Positions 17,232-26,580 of a stretch of DNA of 64,000 nt are shown piece after piece. The position numbers were made by a program, and so were the translations under genes. The DNA lies in contig DATKPD010000012.1 of assembly GCA_035524315.1 (NCBI GenBank), positions 1 through 64,000 on the forward strand, given 5' to 3'. Position 1 is the first letter of the stretch; each line of letters starts with the position of its first letter. Source of the stretch: BOG-938 sp035524315. GTDB taxonomy: Bacteria > Pseudomonadota > Alphaproteobacteria > Caulobacterales > Caulobacteraceae. The notes below the pieces were generated by a model. That model was not told the DNA's origin and made no database searches. It saw only the letters and a list, made by a program, of their open reading frames with translations.

Positions 17232-19046
17232 TCAAGCGGCCGCGCGCGGGTCGAACCCATCCTCGATCTCGAATTCCACGCCCTTGCGCCCGTTCCAGTC
17301 GTCGGCCTTGAGCCGCCCGGCCAGGCGCAGGCCGCCGCCGGCCGCCAGCAGACGCCGCCCCAGAGCCGTATCGCCCGCCCGCCACGCGACAGCCTTCAGC
17401 CGCTGGCCGGTCCCGCTCGACAGCAGGCAACGCACGTGTCCGCCGTTGAGCAGCCGGGGCTGCTCGACCGATACGTCGCTCAGGGCGAACATCGGCTCGG
17501 GATTGCCAGGGCCGAACGGGGCCAAGCGCTGGAAATCCTCGTAAAGCGCGCGGTCGGCCGACGCCGGCGTGATCAGGGCGTCGACCTCGACCACGTCGGC
17601 CGCGGCCGCTGTCAGGCTTTCCGCCGCCAGGGCGTCGATGAGGAAGGCCTCGAAGCGCTCGACCGCATCGATCCTGACGGTCAGGCCGGCCGCCATGGCA
17701 TGGCCGCCGCCGGCCAGCAGCAGGCCCTGTTCGAACGCCGCCTGCACGGCCCGGCCCAGATTGACGCCGGGCTGCGAGCGGCCCGAGCCCTTGCCCACGC
17801 CCAGGGCCGGATCCAAGCCGATCACGATCGTGGGCCGGCGATAACGTTCGCGCAGGCGGCCGGCCACGATGCCGATCACACCCGGATGCCAACCCTCGCC
17901 GCTGACCACGATGGCCGGCAGGTCGGCGGGGACGCCGCGCCGCTCGATCTGTTCCATCGCCAGGTCCGCCACCTGACGCTCGACCTCGCGGCGCGAGAGG
18001 TTGAGCGCATCCAGTTCCTCGGCCAGGGCGCGGGCTTCCTCGGGGTCATCGGTCGACAGCAGGCGCGCGCCCAGGTCCGAGCGGCCGATGCGGCCGCCGG
18101 CGTTGATCCGAGGGCCCAGGATGAAGCCCGTCTGGAACACGCTGGGGGCGCCGTCGGCCTTGGCCGCCGCCATCAGCGCCTTCAGCCCCGGGTTTCGCCA
18201 GGCGCCCATGACCTTCAGCCCCTGGGCCGCCAGGGCGCGGTTGAAACCGGTCAGGCGCGTCACGTCGCAGATCGCGCCCAGCGCCGCCAGGTCCAGCCAT
18301 TCGCGCAGGTCCGGCTCGGCGCGCGCGGCGAACAGGCCCCGGCGGCGAGCCTCGCGGTTGAGGGCCGCCAGCAGCACGAACGCCACCCCGGCCGCCGCCA
18401 GCACTCCCTGCCCCGAATTGCAGCCCGGCCGATTGGGGTTGACCACGGCGGCCGCGGCCGGCGGATCCTGGCGCATCAGGTGATGGTCGATCACCACCAC
18501 CTCCAGGCCGATCTCGGCCGCCGCCGCGATCGCCTCGTAGGCCGCCGCGCCGCAGTCGACCGTCACCACCAGTTCGGCGCCCTGCTCGCGCAGCCGGCGG
18601 AAGGCGGCGGGGCTCGGTCCGTAGCCCTCGGCGATGCGGTCGGGCACGTAGATCGGCAGGTCCTTGCCCATGGCGCGGAACCACCGCACCAGCAGGGCCG
18701 CGCTGGAGGCGCCATCGACATCGTAGTCGGCGAACACCGTCACCGGACGGTCGGCCTCGAGCGCGTCGATCAACAGCTCGGCGGCCCGGTCCATGTCGAG
18801 GAACGAGGACGGATCGGGAAACAGCGCCTTGAGCGTGGGGTTGAGGAAGGCGTCGGCCATGTCCTCGCCCACGCCCCGCGCGGCCAGGGCGCGCGCCAGG
18901 GGCTCGGGCAGGGCGTGACGGCGCATATGGCCGCGCACCACGGCCTGGGCGGCCGGCCGCTCGATCCAGGCGCGGCCCGACAGAGACCGCGCCACGCCCA
19001 GGAAGGACGGGCCCGCGCCGACCAGGCCGGCCTGGCCGTCGTCCAT
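17232..19046 (-). CDS. recJ: single-stranded-DNA-specific exonuclease RecJ
   Basis: 604-residue 5'-3' single-strand exonuclease for recombination and mismatch or base-excision repair. DHH-superfamily motifs are in order: ADYDVDG at 106-112, VTVDCG near 162, and DHH at 187-189. DHHA1-domain signatures follow (GPRINAGGRIGRSDLGARLL; GEGWHPGVIGIVAGRLRERY; GSGRSQPGVNL and GGGHAMAAGLTV), with a C-terminal OB fold. It starts two bases after the glpX stop, so the two are co-transcribed. Confidence 0.95.
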   Translation of the reverse strand: MDDGQAGLVGAGPSFLGVARSLSGRAWIERPAAQAVVRGHMRRHALPEPLARALAARGVGEDMADAFLNPTLKALFPDPSSFLDMDRAAELLIDALEADRPVTVFADYDVDGASSAALLVRWFRAMGKDLPIYVPDRIAEGYGPSPAAFRRLREQGAELVVTVDCGAAAYEAIAAAAEIGLEVVVIDHHLMRQDPPAAAAVVNPNRPGCNSGQGVLAAAGVAFVLLAALNREARRRGLFAARAEPDLREWLDLAALGAICDVTRLTGFNRALAAQGLKVMGAWRNPGLKALMAAAKADGAPSVFQTGFILGPRINAGGRIGRSDLGARLLSTDDPEEARALAEELDALNLSRREVERQVADLAMEQIERRGVPADLPAIVVSGEGWHPGVIGIVAGRLRERYRRPTIVIGLDPALGVGKGSGRSQPGVNLGRAVQAAFEQGLLLAGGGHAMAAGLTVRIDAVERFEAFLIDALAAESLTAAAADVVEVDALITPASADRALYEDFQRLAPFGPGNPEPMFALSDVSVEQPRLLNGGHVRCLLSSGTGQRLKAVAWRAGDTALGRRLLAAGGGLRLAGRLKADDWNGRKGVEFEIEDGFDPRAAA

Positions 19047-19048
19047 GG

Positions 19049-20002
19049 CTAGATCGGACGCTTGTTGCGCACTTCGCGCACCATGCGGGTGGAGGAGTGC
19101 ATGACCAGGGTGTGGGTCTTGATCAGACCGTTCTCGATCCGCACCCCGTCAAGCAAGGCGCCCTTGGTCACGCCCGTGGCGGCGAAGATGGCGTCGCCCT
19201 TGACGATCTCGTGCAGGTCGTACTTGCGGTCCAAGTCCTTGATACCCCAGCGCGCGGCGCGGGCGCGCTCGTCGGCGTTACGGAACACCAGCCGGCCCTG
19301 GAACTGGCCGCCGACGCACTTGAGCGCCGCGCAGGCCAGCACGCCCTCGGGGGCGCCGCCCTGGCCGATGTAGAGGTCCACGCCCGTCTCCGGATCGGTG
19401 GTGTTGATCACGCCGGCCACGTCGCCGTCGGTGATCAGATAGACCCTCACGCCCACCGAACGCAGGCTGGCGATGATCTCGGCGTGACGGGGACGGTCCA
19501 GCACGCAGGCGGTTATCTCCTCGGGCTTGACGCCCTTGGCGCCGGCCAGGGCCAGGGCGTTTTCCGCCGGCGTCTTGTCCAGGTCGATCAGCCCGGCGGG
19601 ATAGCCCGGCCCGATGGCGATCTTGTCCATATAGGTGTCGGGCGCGTTGAGCATGCCGCCGTGGGGGGCCCAGGCCATCACCGCCAGGGAGTTGGCCATG
19701 GCCTTGGCCGCCAGGGTCGTGCCTTCCAGGGGATCGACAGCGATGTCGATCTTGGGGCCCTTGCCCTTGCCCAGCGCCTCGCCGATGAACAGCATCGGCG
19801 CCTCGTCCCGCTCGCCCTCGCCGATCACGATCCGGCCCTGGATCTCAAGGGTGTTGAGGGTGTCGCGCATGGACTCGACGGCGGCCCGGTCGGCCTCCTT
19901 CTCGTCCCCACGCCCGACCATGCCCCATGAGGCGATCGCCGCCGCCTCGGTGACTTGAACGGCCGAGAGGACCATATGGGCGGGCAGTTCCGTGTCACTC
20001 AT
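19049..20002 (-). CDS. glpX: class II fructose-1,6-bisphosphatase
   Basis: 317-residue GlpX-type phosphatase, hydrolysing fructose 1,6-bisphosphate in gluconeogenesis (some members also accept sedoheptulose 1,7-bisphosphate). Hallmarks: ASWGMVGRGDEKEADRAAVE near 25-44, RIVIGEGERDEAPMLFIGE near 57-75, the metal-site DPLEGTT near 88-94, and a C-terminal ATGVTKGALLDGVR. No class I signature. It sits between hom (60 bases upstream) and recJ (two bases downstream). Confidence 0.95.
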   Translation of the reverse strand: MSDTELPAHMVLSAVQVTEAAAIASWGMVGRGDEKEADRAAVESMRDTLNTLEIQGRIVIGEGERDEAPMLFIGEALGKGKGPKIDIAVDPLEGTTLAAKAMANSLAVMAWAPHGGMLNAPDTYMDKIAIGPGYPAGLIDLDKTPAENALALAGAKGVKPEEITACVLDRPRHAEIIASLRSVGVRVYLITDGDVAGVINTTDPETGVDLYIGQGGAPEGVLACAALKCVGGQFQGRLVFRNADERARAARWGIKDLDRKYDLHEIVKGDAIFAATGVTKGALLDGVRIENGLIKTHTLVMHSSTRMVREVRNKRPI

Positions 20003-20062
20003 GGGACTCTCCTAGAGACGCATTCAGGCGGTTTCGACCGGGCGGAAATTATCTGAGGATTC

Positions 20063-21352
20063 TCAGATACGTGCGATTCGTATCATGCGGGGCGGCTGGA
20101 TTACGGCGGGCAAGTCGCCAATGCGCCTCACCGCGTTCAACAATACCGCTTCGGGCGCCGCGTGGGTGGTCAGGACGATGGGCACGCCCTCGCCCTCATG
20201 CGCCGATTTCTGCAGGAAGCTATCGATCGACACCCGCTCCTCGGCCAGGGTTTCGGATATGGCGGCGATCACGCCGGGCTCATCGCGCACCTGCATGCGC
20301 AGATAGGCCCGGCCCTGGCGCTCGGCCGCCGCGACGGGCGGAAGTCGAAGCAAGTCCTCGGCCGGCGCCTGGAAGACCGGACGTTGCGCGCCCGCCATCA
20401 CATCGGCGATGTCGGCGGCGACAGCGGCCGCGGTCGGCCCCGCGCCCGCGCCGCGGCCCTGAACGAACATGCGCCCAACTCGCTGCCCCTCGATGAACAG
20501 GGCGTTGAGCGAGCCGGCGGTCTGGGCCAGCGGATGATCGAGCGGGGTCAGCGCCGGATGCACCCGCACCGACACGCCCGCCGCGCTGCGCTCGGCCGAG
20601 GCCACCAGCTTGATGCGATAGCCCAGGTCGCGCGCCAGCCGGATATCGACCAGCTCGATCTGGTCCAGGCCCTCGATCTCGGCGCTGGCGTAGTCGGGCG
20701 CGCAATTGAAGGCCAGGGCCGAAAGGATGACGATCTTGTGGGCCGCGTCGAAGCCGCCGATGTCCATGGTCGGGTCGGCCTCGGCGTAGCCCAGGCGCTG
20801 GGCGTCCGACAGCACGTCGCCGAACGACCGGCCCGAGGTCTCCATCTCGGTCAAGATGTAGTTGCAGGTGCCGTTGAGAATGCCGGCCACGCTGATGATG
20901 TCGTCGCCCACGAGGGCTTCGCGCACCACCTTGACCGCCGGCGTCCCGCCCATGACCGCCGCCTCGAACAGGAGGGGCGCGCCCTTGGCCTCGGCCAGGG
21001 CGGCCAACTCCGCGCCGTGCTCGGCGACCAGGGCCTTGTTGGCCGTGACCACCGGCTTGCCCAGGGCCAGCGCCGCCTCGACCGCCGCCTTGGCCGGTCC
21101 ATCCGAGCCGCCGACCAGCTCGACGAAGATGTCGTTGTCGGGGGAAACCGCCAGAGCCACAGGGTCGTCGAACCAGCTGAGGGCCGAAATGTCCACCTCG
21201 CGCTTGCGCGAACGCGAGCGGGCCGACACGCCGGTCACCACCGCGCGTCCGCCGGCCGGGGCGAAGTTCGGCCGGTCGGCCAGGAACTTGAGCAGCCCCC
21301 CGCCGACCGTTCCCAGCCCCGCCACGCCGATACGCCAGACTTTTTCGCTCAT
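20063..21352 (-). CDS. hom: homoserine dehydrogenase
   Basis: 429-residue enzyme reducing aspartate semialdehyde to homoserine for threonine and methionine synthesis. The NAD(P) loop GLGTVGGG is at 12-19. Catalytic-domain signatures are ILNGTCNYILTEME near 160-175, and GYAEADPTMDIGGFDAAHK. The C-terminal ACT domain (about 350-425, YLRMQVRDEPGVIAAISETL) suggests threonine feedback inhibition. The true start is the ATG at 21352, two bases after the preceding aminotransferase; the longer in-frame reading is that gene's shadow. Confidence 0.96.
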   Translation of the reverse strand: MSEKVWRIGVAGLGTVGGGLLKFLADRPNFAPAGGRAVVTGVSARSRSRKREVDISALSWFDDPVALAVSPDNDIFVELVGGSDGPAKAAVEAALALGKPVVTANKALVAEHGAELAALAEAKGAPLLFEAAVMGGTPAVKVVREALVGDDIISVAGILNGTCNYILTEMETSGRSFGDVLSDAQRLGYAEADPTMDIGGFDAAHKIVILSALAFNCAPDYASAEIEGLDQIELVDIRLARDLGYRIKLVASAERSAAGVSVRVHPALTPLDHPLAQTAGSLNALFIEGQRVGRMFVQGRGAGAGPTAAAVAADIADVMAGAQRPVFQAPAEDLLRLPPVAAAERQGRAYLRMQVRDEPGVIAAISETLAEERVSIDSFLQKSAHEGEGVPIVLTTHAAPEAVLLNAVRRIGDLPAVIQPPRMIRIARI

Positions 21353-21354
21353 CG

Positions 21355-22572
21355 CTACACGGCCGCTTGATTGTGGTGGCGGGCGAGGATCTCGTCCGCG
21401 TTGGCCAGGAACTTGCGCACGTTGCGCGCGGCCTGGCGAATGCGGTGTTCGTTCTCGACCAGGCCCACGCGCACATAGCCTTCGCCGTACTCGCCGAAGC
21501 CCACGCCCGGCGCCACGGCCACGCCGGCTTCCTCGACCAGAAGCTTGGAGAACAGCATAGAGCCGGCGGCCTTGAACTGGTCGGGCACCGGCGCCCAGGC
21601 GAACATCGAGGCCGGCGGCGCGGGAATGTCCCACCCGGCCTGGGCCATGGATTTGACCAGGGTGTCCCGGCGCGACTTGTAGATGCCGCGGATCTCGTCG
21701 ACGCAGTCCTGCGGGCCGTTCAAGGCCGTCGCGGCGGCCACCTGAATCGGCGTGAAGGCGCCGTAGTCGAGGTAGGACTTCACCCGCGCCAGGGCTGCGC
21801 ACAGCTTGTCGTTGCCCACCACCATGCCCACGCGCCAGCCCGCCATGGCGTAGGTCTTGGACAGGGAGTTGATCTCGACGGCCACATCCTTGGCCCCATC
21901 GACCTGCAGGATCGAGGGCGGCGGGTTGTTTTCGAAGTAGATCTCCGAATAGGCGACATCCGACAGCACGATCAGGTCGTGCTTCTTGGCCAGGGCCACC
22001 ACGTCCTTGTAGAAATCCAGGTCGACCCACTGGGCGGTGGGATTGGACGGATAGCTGACGATCACCGCGATCGGCGGCGGCACCGAGTTGTGCACCGCGC
22101 GGCTGATGCCCGACAGATACTGCTCGGGCGACAGGGCGGGCACATGGCGGATCACCCCGCCGGCCATGATGAAGCCGTAGGCGTGGATCGGATAGGCCGG
22201 GTTGGGGCAAATCACCACGTCGCCGGGCGCCGTGATCGCTTGAGCCAGGTTGGCGAAGCCCTCCTTGGAACCCAGGGTGGCGATCACCTCGGTGTCGGGG
22301 TTCAGCTTCACCCCAAAGCGGTAGTTGTAATAATTGGCCATGGCCCGGCGCAGGCCCGGGATGCCCTTGGACGCCGAGTAGCGGTTGGTCTTGGCCCGGT
22401 TGACCGTCTCGATCAGCTTGTCGGAGATGTGCTGCGGGGTGGGCATGTCGGGGTTGCCCATGCCGAAGTCGATGATGTCCACCCCGTCGGCGCGCAGGCG
22501 CGCCTTGATGCGGTTGACCTCTTCGAAGATGTACGGCGGCAGGCGCCGGATGCGGTAAAAATCTGTATTCAT
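21355..22572 (-). CDS. alaC: PLP-dependent aminotransferase, AlaC-like
   Basis: 405-residue fold-type I class I/II aminotransferase, resembling E. coli AlaC (glutamate-pyruvate aminotransferase). Family matches include IDFGMGNPDMPTPQHI (35-50), GSKEGFANL (101-109), NPAYPIHAYGF, SYPSNPTAQWV (173-183) and the PLP lysine K239 in NSLSKTYAMAGWRVG. Automatic annotation often calls these LL-diaminopimelate aminotransferase; AlaC is the better guess. The start is ATG 22572; the in-frame TTG six codons upstream is less likely. Directly upstream of hom (two bases), so amino-acid flux between the two is plausible. Confidence 0.85.
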   Translation of the reverse strand: MNTDFYRIRRLPPYIFEEVNRIKARLRADGVDIIDFGMGNPDMPTPQHISDKLIETVNRAKTNRYSASKGIPGLRRAMANYYNYRFGVKLNPDTEVIATLGSKEGFANLAQAITAPGDVVICPNPAYPIHAYGFIMAGGVIRHVPALSPEQYLSGISRAVHNSVPPPIAVIVSYPSNPTAQWVDLDFYKDVVALAKKHDLIVLSDVAYSEIYFENNPPPSILQVDGAKDVAVEINSLSKTYAMAGWRVGMVVGNDKLCAALARVKSYLDYGAFTPIQVAAATALNGPQDCVDEIRGIYKSRRDTLVKSMAQAGWDIPAPPASMFAWAPVPDQFKAAGSMLFSKLLVEEAGVAVAPGVGFGEYGEGYVRVGLVENEHRIRQAARNVRKFLANADEILARHHNQAAV

Positions 22573-22673
22573 TGGCCTGTCGGTCCTCAAAGACCGCTCA
22601 AGAGGGCTGGATAGCCTGGATAGACTGCGTTCACGACAGCTCCAAGCGCGCGAATGGAATGCGCCTTCGCCGC

Positions 22674-23105
22674 CTATTGGGACGGCGAAGGCGGAATAGC
22701 TCGATTGCGCTGGGCCTTGGCGTAGTCCTCGCCTTGGGCGGCGGGGGCGGGCGGCGCGGGCGGCGGAACCGCCTTTTCCCGGTTGGCCTTGGCGAAGCCT
22801 TCGGTGTCGAACAGGGTCTGCGGATAGAGCGCCGCCAACGCCCGCTGCTGCCGGCGCAGGTTCAGGGTGTCATAGGTGTTGTTCGACCAGGCCGAGCCGG
22901 GTCGGATGTCGGCCGGCGGGGTCGCCGGAACGTCGACGAACTTGGGATAGGCGCCGGTCGCGGCGCTGGCGGCGGCGATGTCCTTGGCCAGCGGCGAGGT
23001 CAGGGCCACCGGCGGCGGCTGGAACACGAGGCGCGTGGGGTCGACGCAGCCGCCGAGGCTGATAAAGGCCAGGCCGAACGCGCAGGCCGGCGCCAGCGCG
23101 GACAT
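22674..23105 (-). CDS. putative lipoprotein, family not recognised
   Basis: 143 residues. Signal sequence with lipobox SLGGC, so lipidation would be at C20. The mature protein has an Ala/Pro-rich beginning, a middle part with TYDTLNLRRQQRALAALYPQTLF, and a proline-rich tail containing two similar blocks, EGFAKANREKAVPPP and EDYAKAQRNRAIPPS, an internal repeat. ATG at 23105 is preceded by GGAGG nine bases upstream; a longer reading to 23261 has no such signal. It reads towards alaC (about 100 bases downstream) and is divergent from phaC. Confidence 0.8.
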   Translation of the reverse strand: MSALAPACAFGLAFISLGGCVDPTRLVFQPPPVALTSPLAKDIAAASAATGAYPKFVDVPATPPADIRPGSAWSNNTYDTLNLRRQQRALAALYPQTLFDTEGFAKANREKAVPPPAPPAPAAQGEDYAKAQRNRAIPPSPSQ

Positions 23106-23249
23106 CGCCCGCACCCTCCTGCCTTGCGTTCCGGAAATCCTGGCCGTCGTCAAAATCGCCGCCTGTAGCCCGTTCAAATCGTGCTTCGTCTTATGCGATG
23201 ATGGCGTAAAGCGAAAGGGTGGCCCGCTGGGCCTGGCAAAGGGCGATCG

Positions 23250-25343
23250 ATGGCTGACCACGCGGCGAAGACCAAGAGCAAGGCCAAGACGAAAGGCAAG
23301 CCCGGCAAGACGCCCAAGCCCGCAAAGGCCGCCAAGGTGGAAGCCGCCCCCGCGCCGCCCGAGCCCGCCCCCATGCCGGTCCTCAAGCCGCCCGCGCTGA
23401 AGGCGGTCAAGCCCTCCGCCCCTCGCCCGCCCGCCGCCGCCAAGGCGCCCGAAGTCTCAGCGCCCGACGTTAAGCCGGCGGCGATTGTGCCCGAGGCGCC
23501 CAAATCCAAGCCGGCGGACAGCAAGCCGGAGCCCAAGCCGCCCGAGGAGATCAGCGCCCTGCTGACCCCGTCCAATGTCGCGGCCATGGAGCGTCTGTCG
23601 GCCAATCTGGCCAAGGCGGCCTTGACGGCGCAAGGCGCATTGACCGGCGCGGCCCTGCGCCAGGCTGAAAGCCCGACTGCGCCCAACCCCGATCCGTTCA
23701 ACGCCGCGCCTGCCATGACCGAGGTGATCGGCAAGCTGGCGATTGAGCCCGAGCGCCTGCTCAAGGCTCAGACCGAACTGCTCTCGCGTTACCTGGAGCT
23801 ATGGCAATCGGCGGCCAAGCGGCTGGCCGACGGCGAGATTTCGGCGCCGATCGTGCGCCCGGCCCCCGGCGACCGGCGTTTCAACGACGCGGACTGGGAC
23901 AACAATCCCCTGTTCGACATCATCAAGCAGTCCTACCTGCTATCGGCTAACTGGATCAACGACCTGGTCGGCCAGGTGCAGGACGTCGATCCCCAGACCA
24001 AGCGGCGGGCGGAATTCTTCACCAAGTTCATGACCGACGCCATGGCGCCGTCGAACTTCCTGATGAGCAACCCGGCCGCCCTGCGCGAGGCGGTGCAGAC
24101 GGGCGGCGAGAGCCTGCTGCGCGGGGCCGAGCAGTTCGCCGCCGACCTGGAGCGCGGCGATGGCGCCCTGCACATCAGCCAGACCGACACCACCAAGTTC
24201 GAGGTGGGCCGCAACGTCGCCTCCACGCCCGGCAAGGTGGTGTTCCAGAACGAGCTGATCCAGTTGCTGCAGTTCACACCGACCACCGATCAGGTGCGCG
24301 AGACGCCGCTGCTGATCTTCCCGCCGTGGATCAACAAGTACTACATCCTCGATCTGCGGCCGGATAACTCCATGATCCGCTGGCTGACCGAGCAGGGCTT
24401 CACCGTATTCGTGGTGTCGTGGGTCAACCCCGAGCCCAGCCTCGCCACGCGCACCTTCGAGGACTACATCCTGGACGCCGCCTATCCGGCGATCGACGCA
24501 GCGCTGAAGCAGTCTGGGGCCAAGCAGGTCAACACCGTTGGCTACTGCATCGCCGGCACCATGCTGTCGTGCCTATTGGCCCACATGGCCGCCAAGGGCG
24601 ATCAGCGCGTGGCCTCGGCCACCTTCTTCGCCGCCCAGCAGGACTTCTCCGAGGCGGGCGACCTGACCCTGTTCACCGACGAGGACTGGCTGCGGGTGAT
24701 CGAGGTGCGCATGGACGAGGCCGGCGGCGTGCTGCCCGGCAAGGTCATGTCCGACACCTTCAACATACTGCGGCCCAACGACCTGATCTGGTCGTTCTTT
24801 GTCGGCAATTACCTGATGGGCAAGGAGCCGCGGCCCTTCGACTTGCTGTTCTGGAACTCCGATCAGACGCGCATGCCCAAGGCGCTGCATCTGTTCTATC
24901 TGCGCCAATTCTATCAGAACAACGCCCTGGCCAAAGGGGCGCTGGAGTTGGACGGCCAGACCCTCGACCTCGGCAAGGTGCAGACCCCGATCTACGCCCA
25001 GTCGAGCAAGGAGGACCACATCGCGCCCTTCCGCTCGGTCTATCGCGGCGCCAGCCTGTTTGGCGGACCCAAGACCTTCGTGCTGGCCGGCTCGGGCCAC
25101 ATCGCCGGGGTGATCAACCACCCCGCCGCCGGCAAGTACCAGCACTGGACCCATCCGGGCATGGAAGACTCGATCGACGCCTGGCTCGACAAGGCCCAGA
25201 TGCACCCCGGTTCATGGTGGCCGCACTGGGCGGCGTGGCTGGGCGAACGCTCGGGCGAGATGGTCCCGGCGCGCGACCCGGCCAAAGGCCCGCTTAAGCC
25301 GATCGAGGACGCGCCGGGCAGCTATGTGCGGGTGAAGAGCTAA
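23250..25343 (+). CDS. phaC: class I poly(3-hydroxyalkanoate) synthase with long basic N-terminal extension
   Basis: Polymerises 3-hydroxyacyl-CoA into PHA at the granule surface. 697 residues, about 100 more than usual for class I. The catalytic triad is visible: C433 in GYCIAGT (lipase-like box), D589 in SSKEDHIAP and H617 in GSGHIAGV. Other family marks: PPWINKYYILDLRPDNSMIRWL and FVVSWVNPEPSLATRTFEDYI. Residues 1-110 are an extra Lys/Ala/Pro-rich, probably disordered segment. No phaE subunit is adjacent, consistent with class I. Monocistronic and divergent from the lipoprotein gene. Confidence 0.95.
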   Translation: MADHAAKTKSKAKTKGKPGKTPKPAKAAKVEAAPAPPEPAPMPVLKPPALKAVKPSAPRPPAAAKAPEVSAPDVKPAAIVPEAPKSKPADSKPEPKPPEEISALLTPSNVAAMERLSANLAKAALTAQGALTGAALRQAESPTAPNPDPFNAAPAMTEVIGKLAIEPERLLKAQTELLSRYLELWQSAAKRLADGEISAPIVRPAPGDRRFNDADWDNNPLFDIIKQSYLLSANWINDLVGQVQDVDPQTKRRAEFFTKFMTDAMAPSNFLMSNPAALREAVQTGGESLLRGAEQFAADLERGDGALHISQTDTTKFEVGRNVASTPGKVVFQNELIQLLQFTPTTDQVRETPLLIFPPWINKYYILDLRPDNSMIRWLTEQGFTVFVVSWVNPEPSLATRTFEDYILDAAYPAIDAALKQSGAKQVNTVGYCIAGTMLSCLLAHMAAKGDQRVASATFFAAQQDFSEAGDLTLFTDEDWLRVIEVRMDEAGGVLPGKVMSDTFNILRPNDLIWSFFVGNYLMGKEPRPFDLLFWNSDQTRMPKALHLFYLRQFYQNNALAKGALELDGQTLDLGKVQTPIYAQSSKEDHIAPFRSVYRGASLFGGPKTFVLAGSGHIAGVINHPAAGKYQHWTHPGMEDSIDAWLDKAQMHPGSWWPHWAAWLGERSGEMVPARDPAKGPLKPIEDAPGSYVRVKS

Positions 25344-25358
25344 CCGCTCTGCGCTCAT

Positions 25359-25374
25359 CCCGGCCAAGGCCGGG
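25359..25374. terminator. palindrome downstream of phaC
   Basis: CCCGGCC-AA-GGCCGGG begins 15 bases after the phaC stop. No U-run follows. It may stop phaC transcription, or be a copy of the short dispersed palindromes with a TCATCCCGGCC core that I recall from alphaproteobacterial intergenic regions. Confidence 0.5.
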
Positions 25375-25410
25375 ACCCAGATCACGACGCGCGACGTTCG
25401 CGAGGCGTAG

Positions 25411-25447
25411 AAAAAAGAAAAGGCGCCAAGGTTTGCACCCTGGCGCC
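25411..25447 (-). terminator. intrinsic terminator of the rplM-rpsI operon
   Basis: Minus strand: GGCGCCA...TGGCGCC, strengthened by an inner GGT/ACC pairing, followed by TTTTCTTTTTT (25411-25421). It is 43 bases beyond the rpsI stop. Textbook rho-independent form. Confidence 0.9.
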
Positions 25448-25490
25448 CTTTGATCTGGATCGCGGTTTTCGCCGGGTCCAGCCGCTGAAA

Positions 25491-25964
25491 TCAGCGCTTG
25501 GAGAACTGGAAGCTGCGGCGAGCCTTGGCGCGGCCGTACTTCTTGCGCTCGACCACACGGCTGTCGCGAGTGAGGAAGCCATGCGGCTTGAGCACCGGGC
25601 GCAGGCCCGGCTCGTAGTAGGTCAGCGCCTTGGAGATGGCATGGCGGATCGCGCCGGCCTGGCCCGACAGGCCCGAGCCTTCGACCGTGGCGATCACGTC
25701 GAACTGGCCCACCCGCTCGGTCACGGTCATCGGCTGGGCGATCATCATGCGCAGGACCGGGCGGGCGAAATACACCTCCTGGTCGCGGCCGTTGATGGTG
25801 ATCTGGCCCTTGCCCGGCTTGATCCACACGCGGGCGATGGCGTTCTTGCGCTTGCCGGTGGCGTAGGCGCGGCCCAGCGCATCGATCTTGGGCTCGGTGG
25901 GAACCGGGGCGGGATTGCTGGACAGGCTTTGCAGCGCTTCCAGGCCGTGGGTGTCGCTAGCCAT
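25491..25964 (-). CDS. rpsI: 30S ribosomal protein S9
   Basis: 157-residue small-subunit protein at the P-site. The S9 core starts near residue 34 (GRAYATGKRKNAIARVWIKPG) and ends with the usual KKYGRAKARRSFQFSKR tail, whose last basic residues contact P-site tRNA. The first about 30 residues (MASDTHGLEALQSL...) are an alphaproteobacterial extension. ATG at 25964 lies two bases after the rplM stop. Confidence 0.97.
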   Translation of the reverse strand: MASDTHGLEALQSLSSNPAPVPTEPKIDALGRAYATGKRKNAIARVWIKPGKGQITINGRDQEVYFARPVLRMMIAQPMTVTERVGQFDVIATVEGSGLSGQAGAIRHAISKALTYYEPGLRPVLKPHGFLTRDSRVVERKKYGRAKARRSFQFSKR

Positions 25965-25966
25965 GC

Positions 25967-26443
25967 TCAGGCGCTCCGGACGTTCTTGGTGTTCAGGGCC
26001 TTGAAGTCGATCACTTCGGGGGCCTGAGCTTCGTGGGGGTGTTCGGCGCTGTTGTAGACGCGCAGATGGGTCAGTTGCTTGCGGGCCAGGGGGCTTTCCT
26101 TGGGCAGCATGCGCTCGACGGCCTTTTCCAGCACGCGCTCGGGGAAGCGGCCGTTCAGGATCTTGCCCGCGGTCCGTTCCTTGATGCCGCCCGGATAGCC
26201 GGTGTGCCAGTAGTAGGTCTTCTGATCCAGCTTGCGGCCGGTGAACTTGACCTTGTCGGCGTTGATCACCACGACCATGTCGCCGCAATCGACGTGCGGG
26301 GTGTAATCGGCGCGGTGCTTGCCGCGAAGACGCATGGCGATGAACGAAGCCAGGCGGCCGACCACGGCGTCCTGGGCGTCGACAACGATCCACTTCTTCG
26401 TGACGTCGGCCGGCTTCAAGGAAGCCGTGATCTTCGTCTGCAT
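25967..26443 (-). CDS. rplM: 50S ribosomal protein L13
   Basis: 158-residue large-subunit protein. Signatures: KKWIVVDAQDAVVGRLAS near 16-33, GDMVVVINADKVKFTGRK near 55-72, and AVERMLPKESPLARKQLTHLRVY. Start at 26443 (MQTKITASLKPADVTK); the in-frame upstream stretch precedes the likely promoter. First gene of rplM-rpsI. Confidence 0.97.
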   Translation of the reverse strand: MQTKITASLKPADVTKKWIVVDAQDAVVGRLASFIAMRLRGKHRADYTPHVDCGDMVVVINADKVKFTGRKLDQKTYYWHTGYPGGIKERTAGKILNGRFPERVLEKAVERMLPKESPLARKQLTHLRVYNSAEHPHEAQAPEVIDFKALNTKNVRSA

Positions 26444-26495
26444 CGTTAAGGTCCGTCTTGGGCCGCCAGCAAGAGGCCGCGGCGTTGAGCGGCGG

Positions 26496-26524
26496 GCAGT
26501 ACAGAAGCGCCCCTGCCCTGTCAA
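26496..26524 (-). promoter_or_regulatory. candidate promoter of rplM
   Basis: Minus strand TTGACA (26519-26524), a 17-base spacer and TACTGC (26496-26501), about 50 bases ahead of the rplM start. The -35 hexamer is perfect for housekeeping sigma; the -10 is weak. Confidence 0.45.
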
Positions 26525-26580
26525 CGGCTTTGTTGGCGCACCATGCGCAACGCCTTATCTGGCAAGGGATTTCACGCTAC

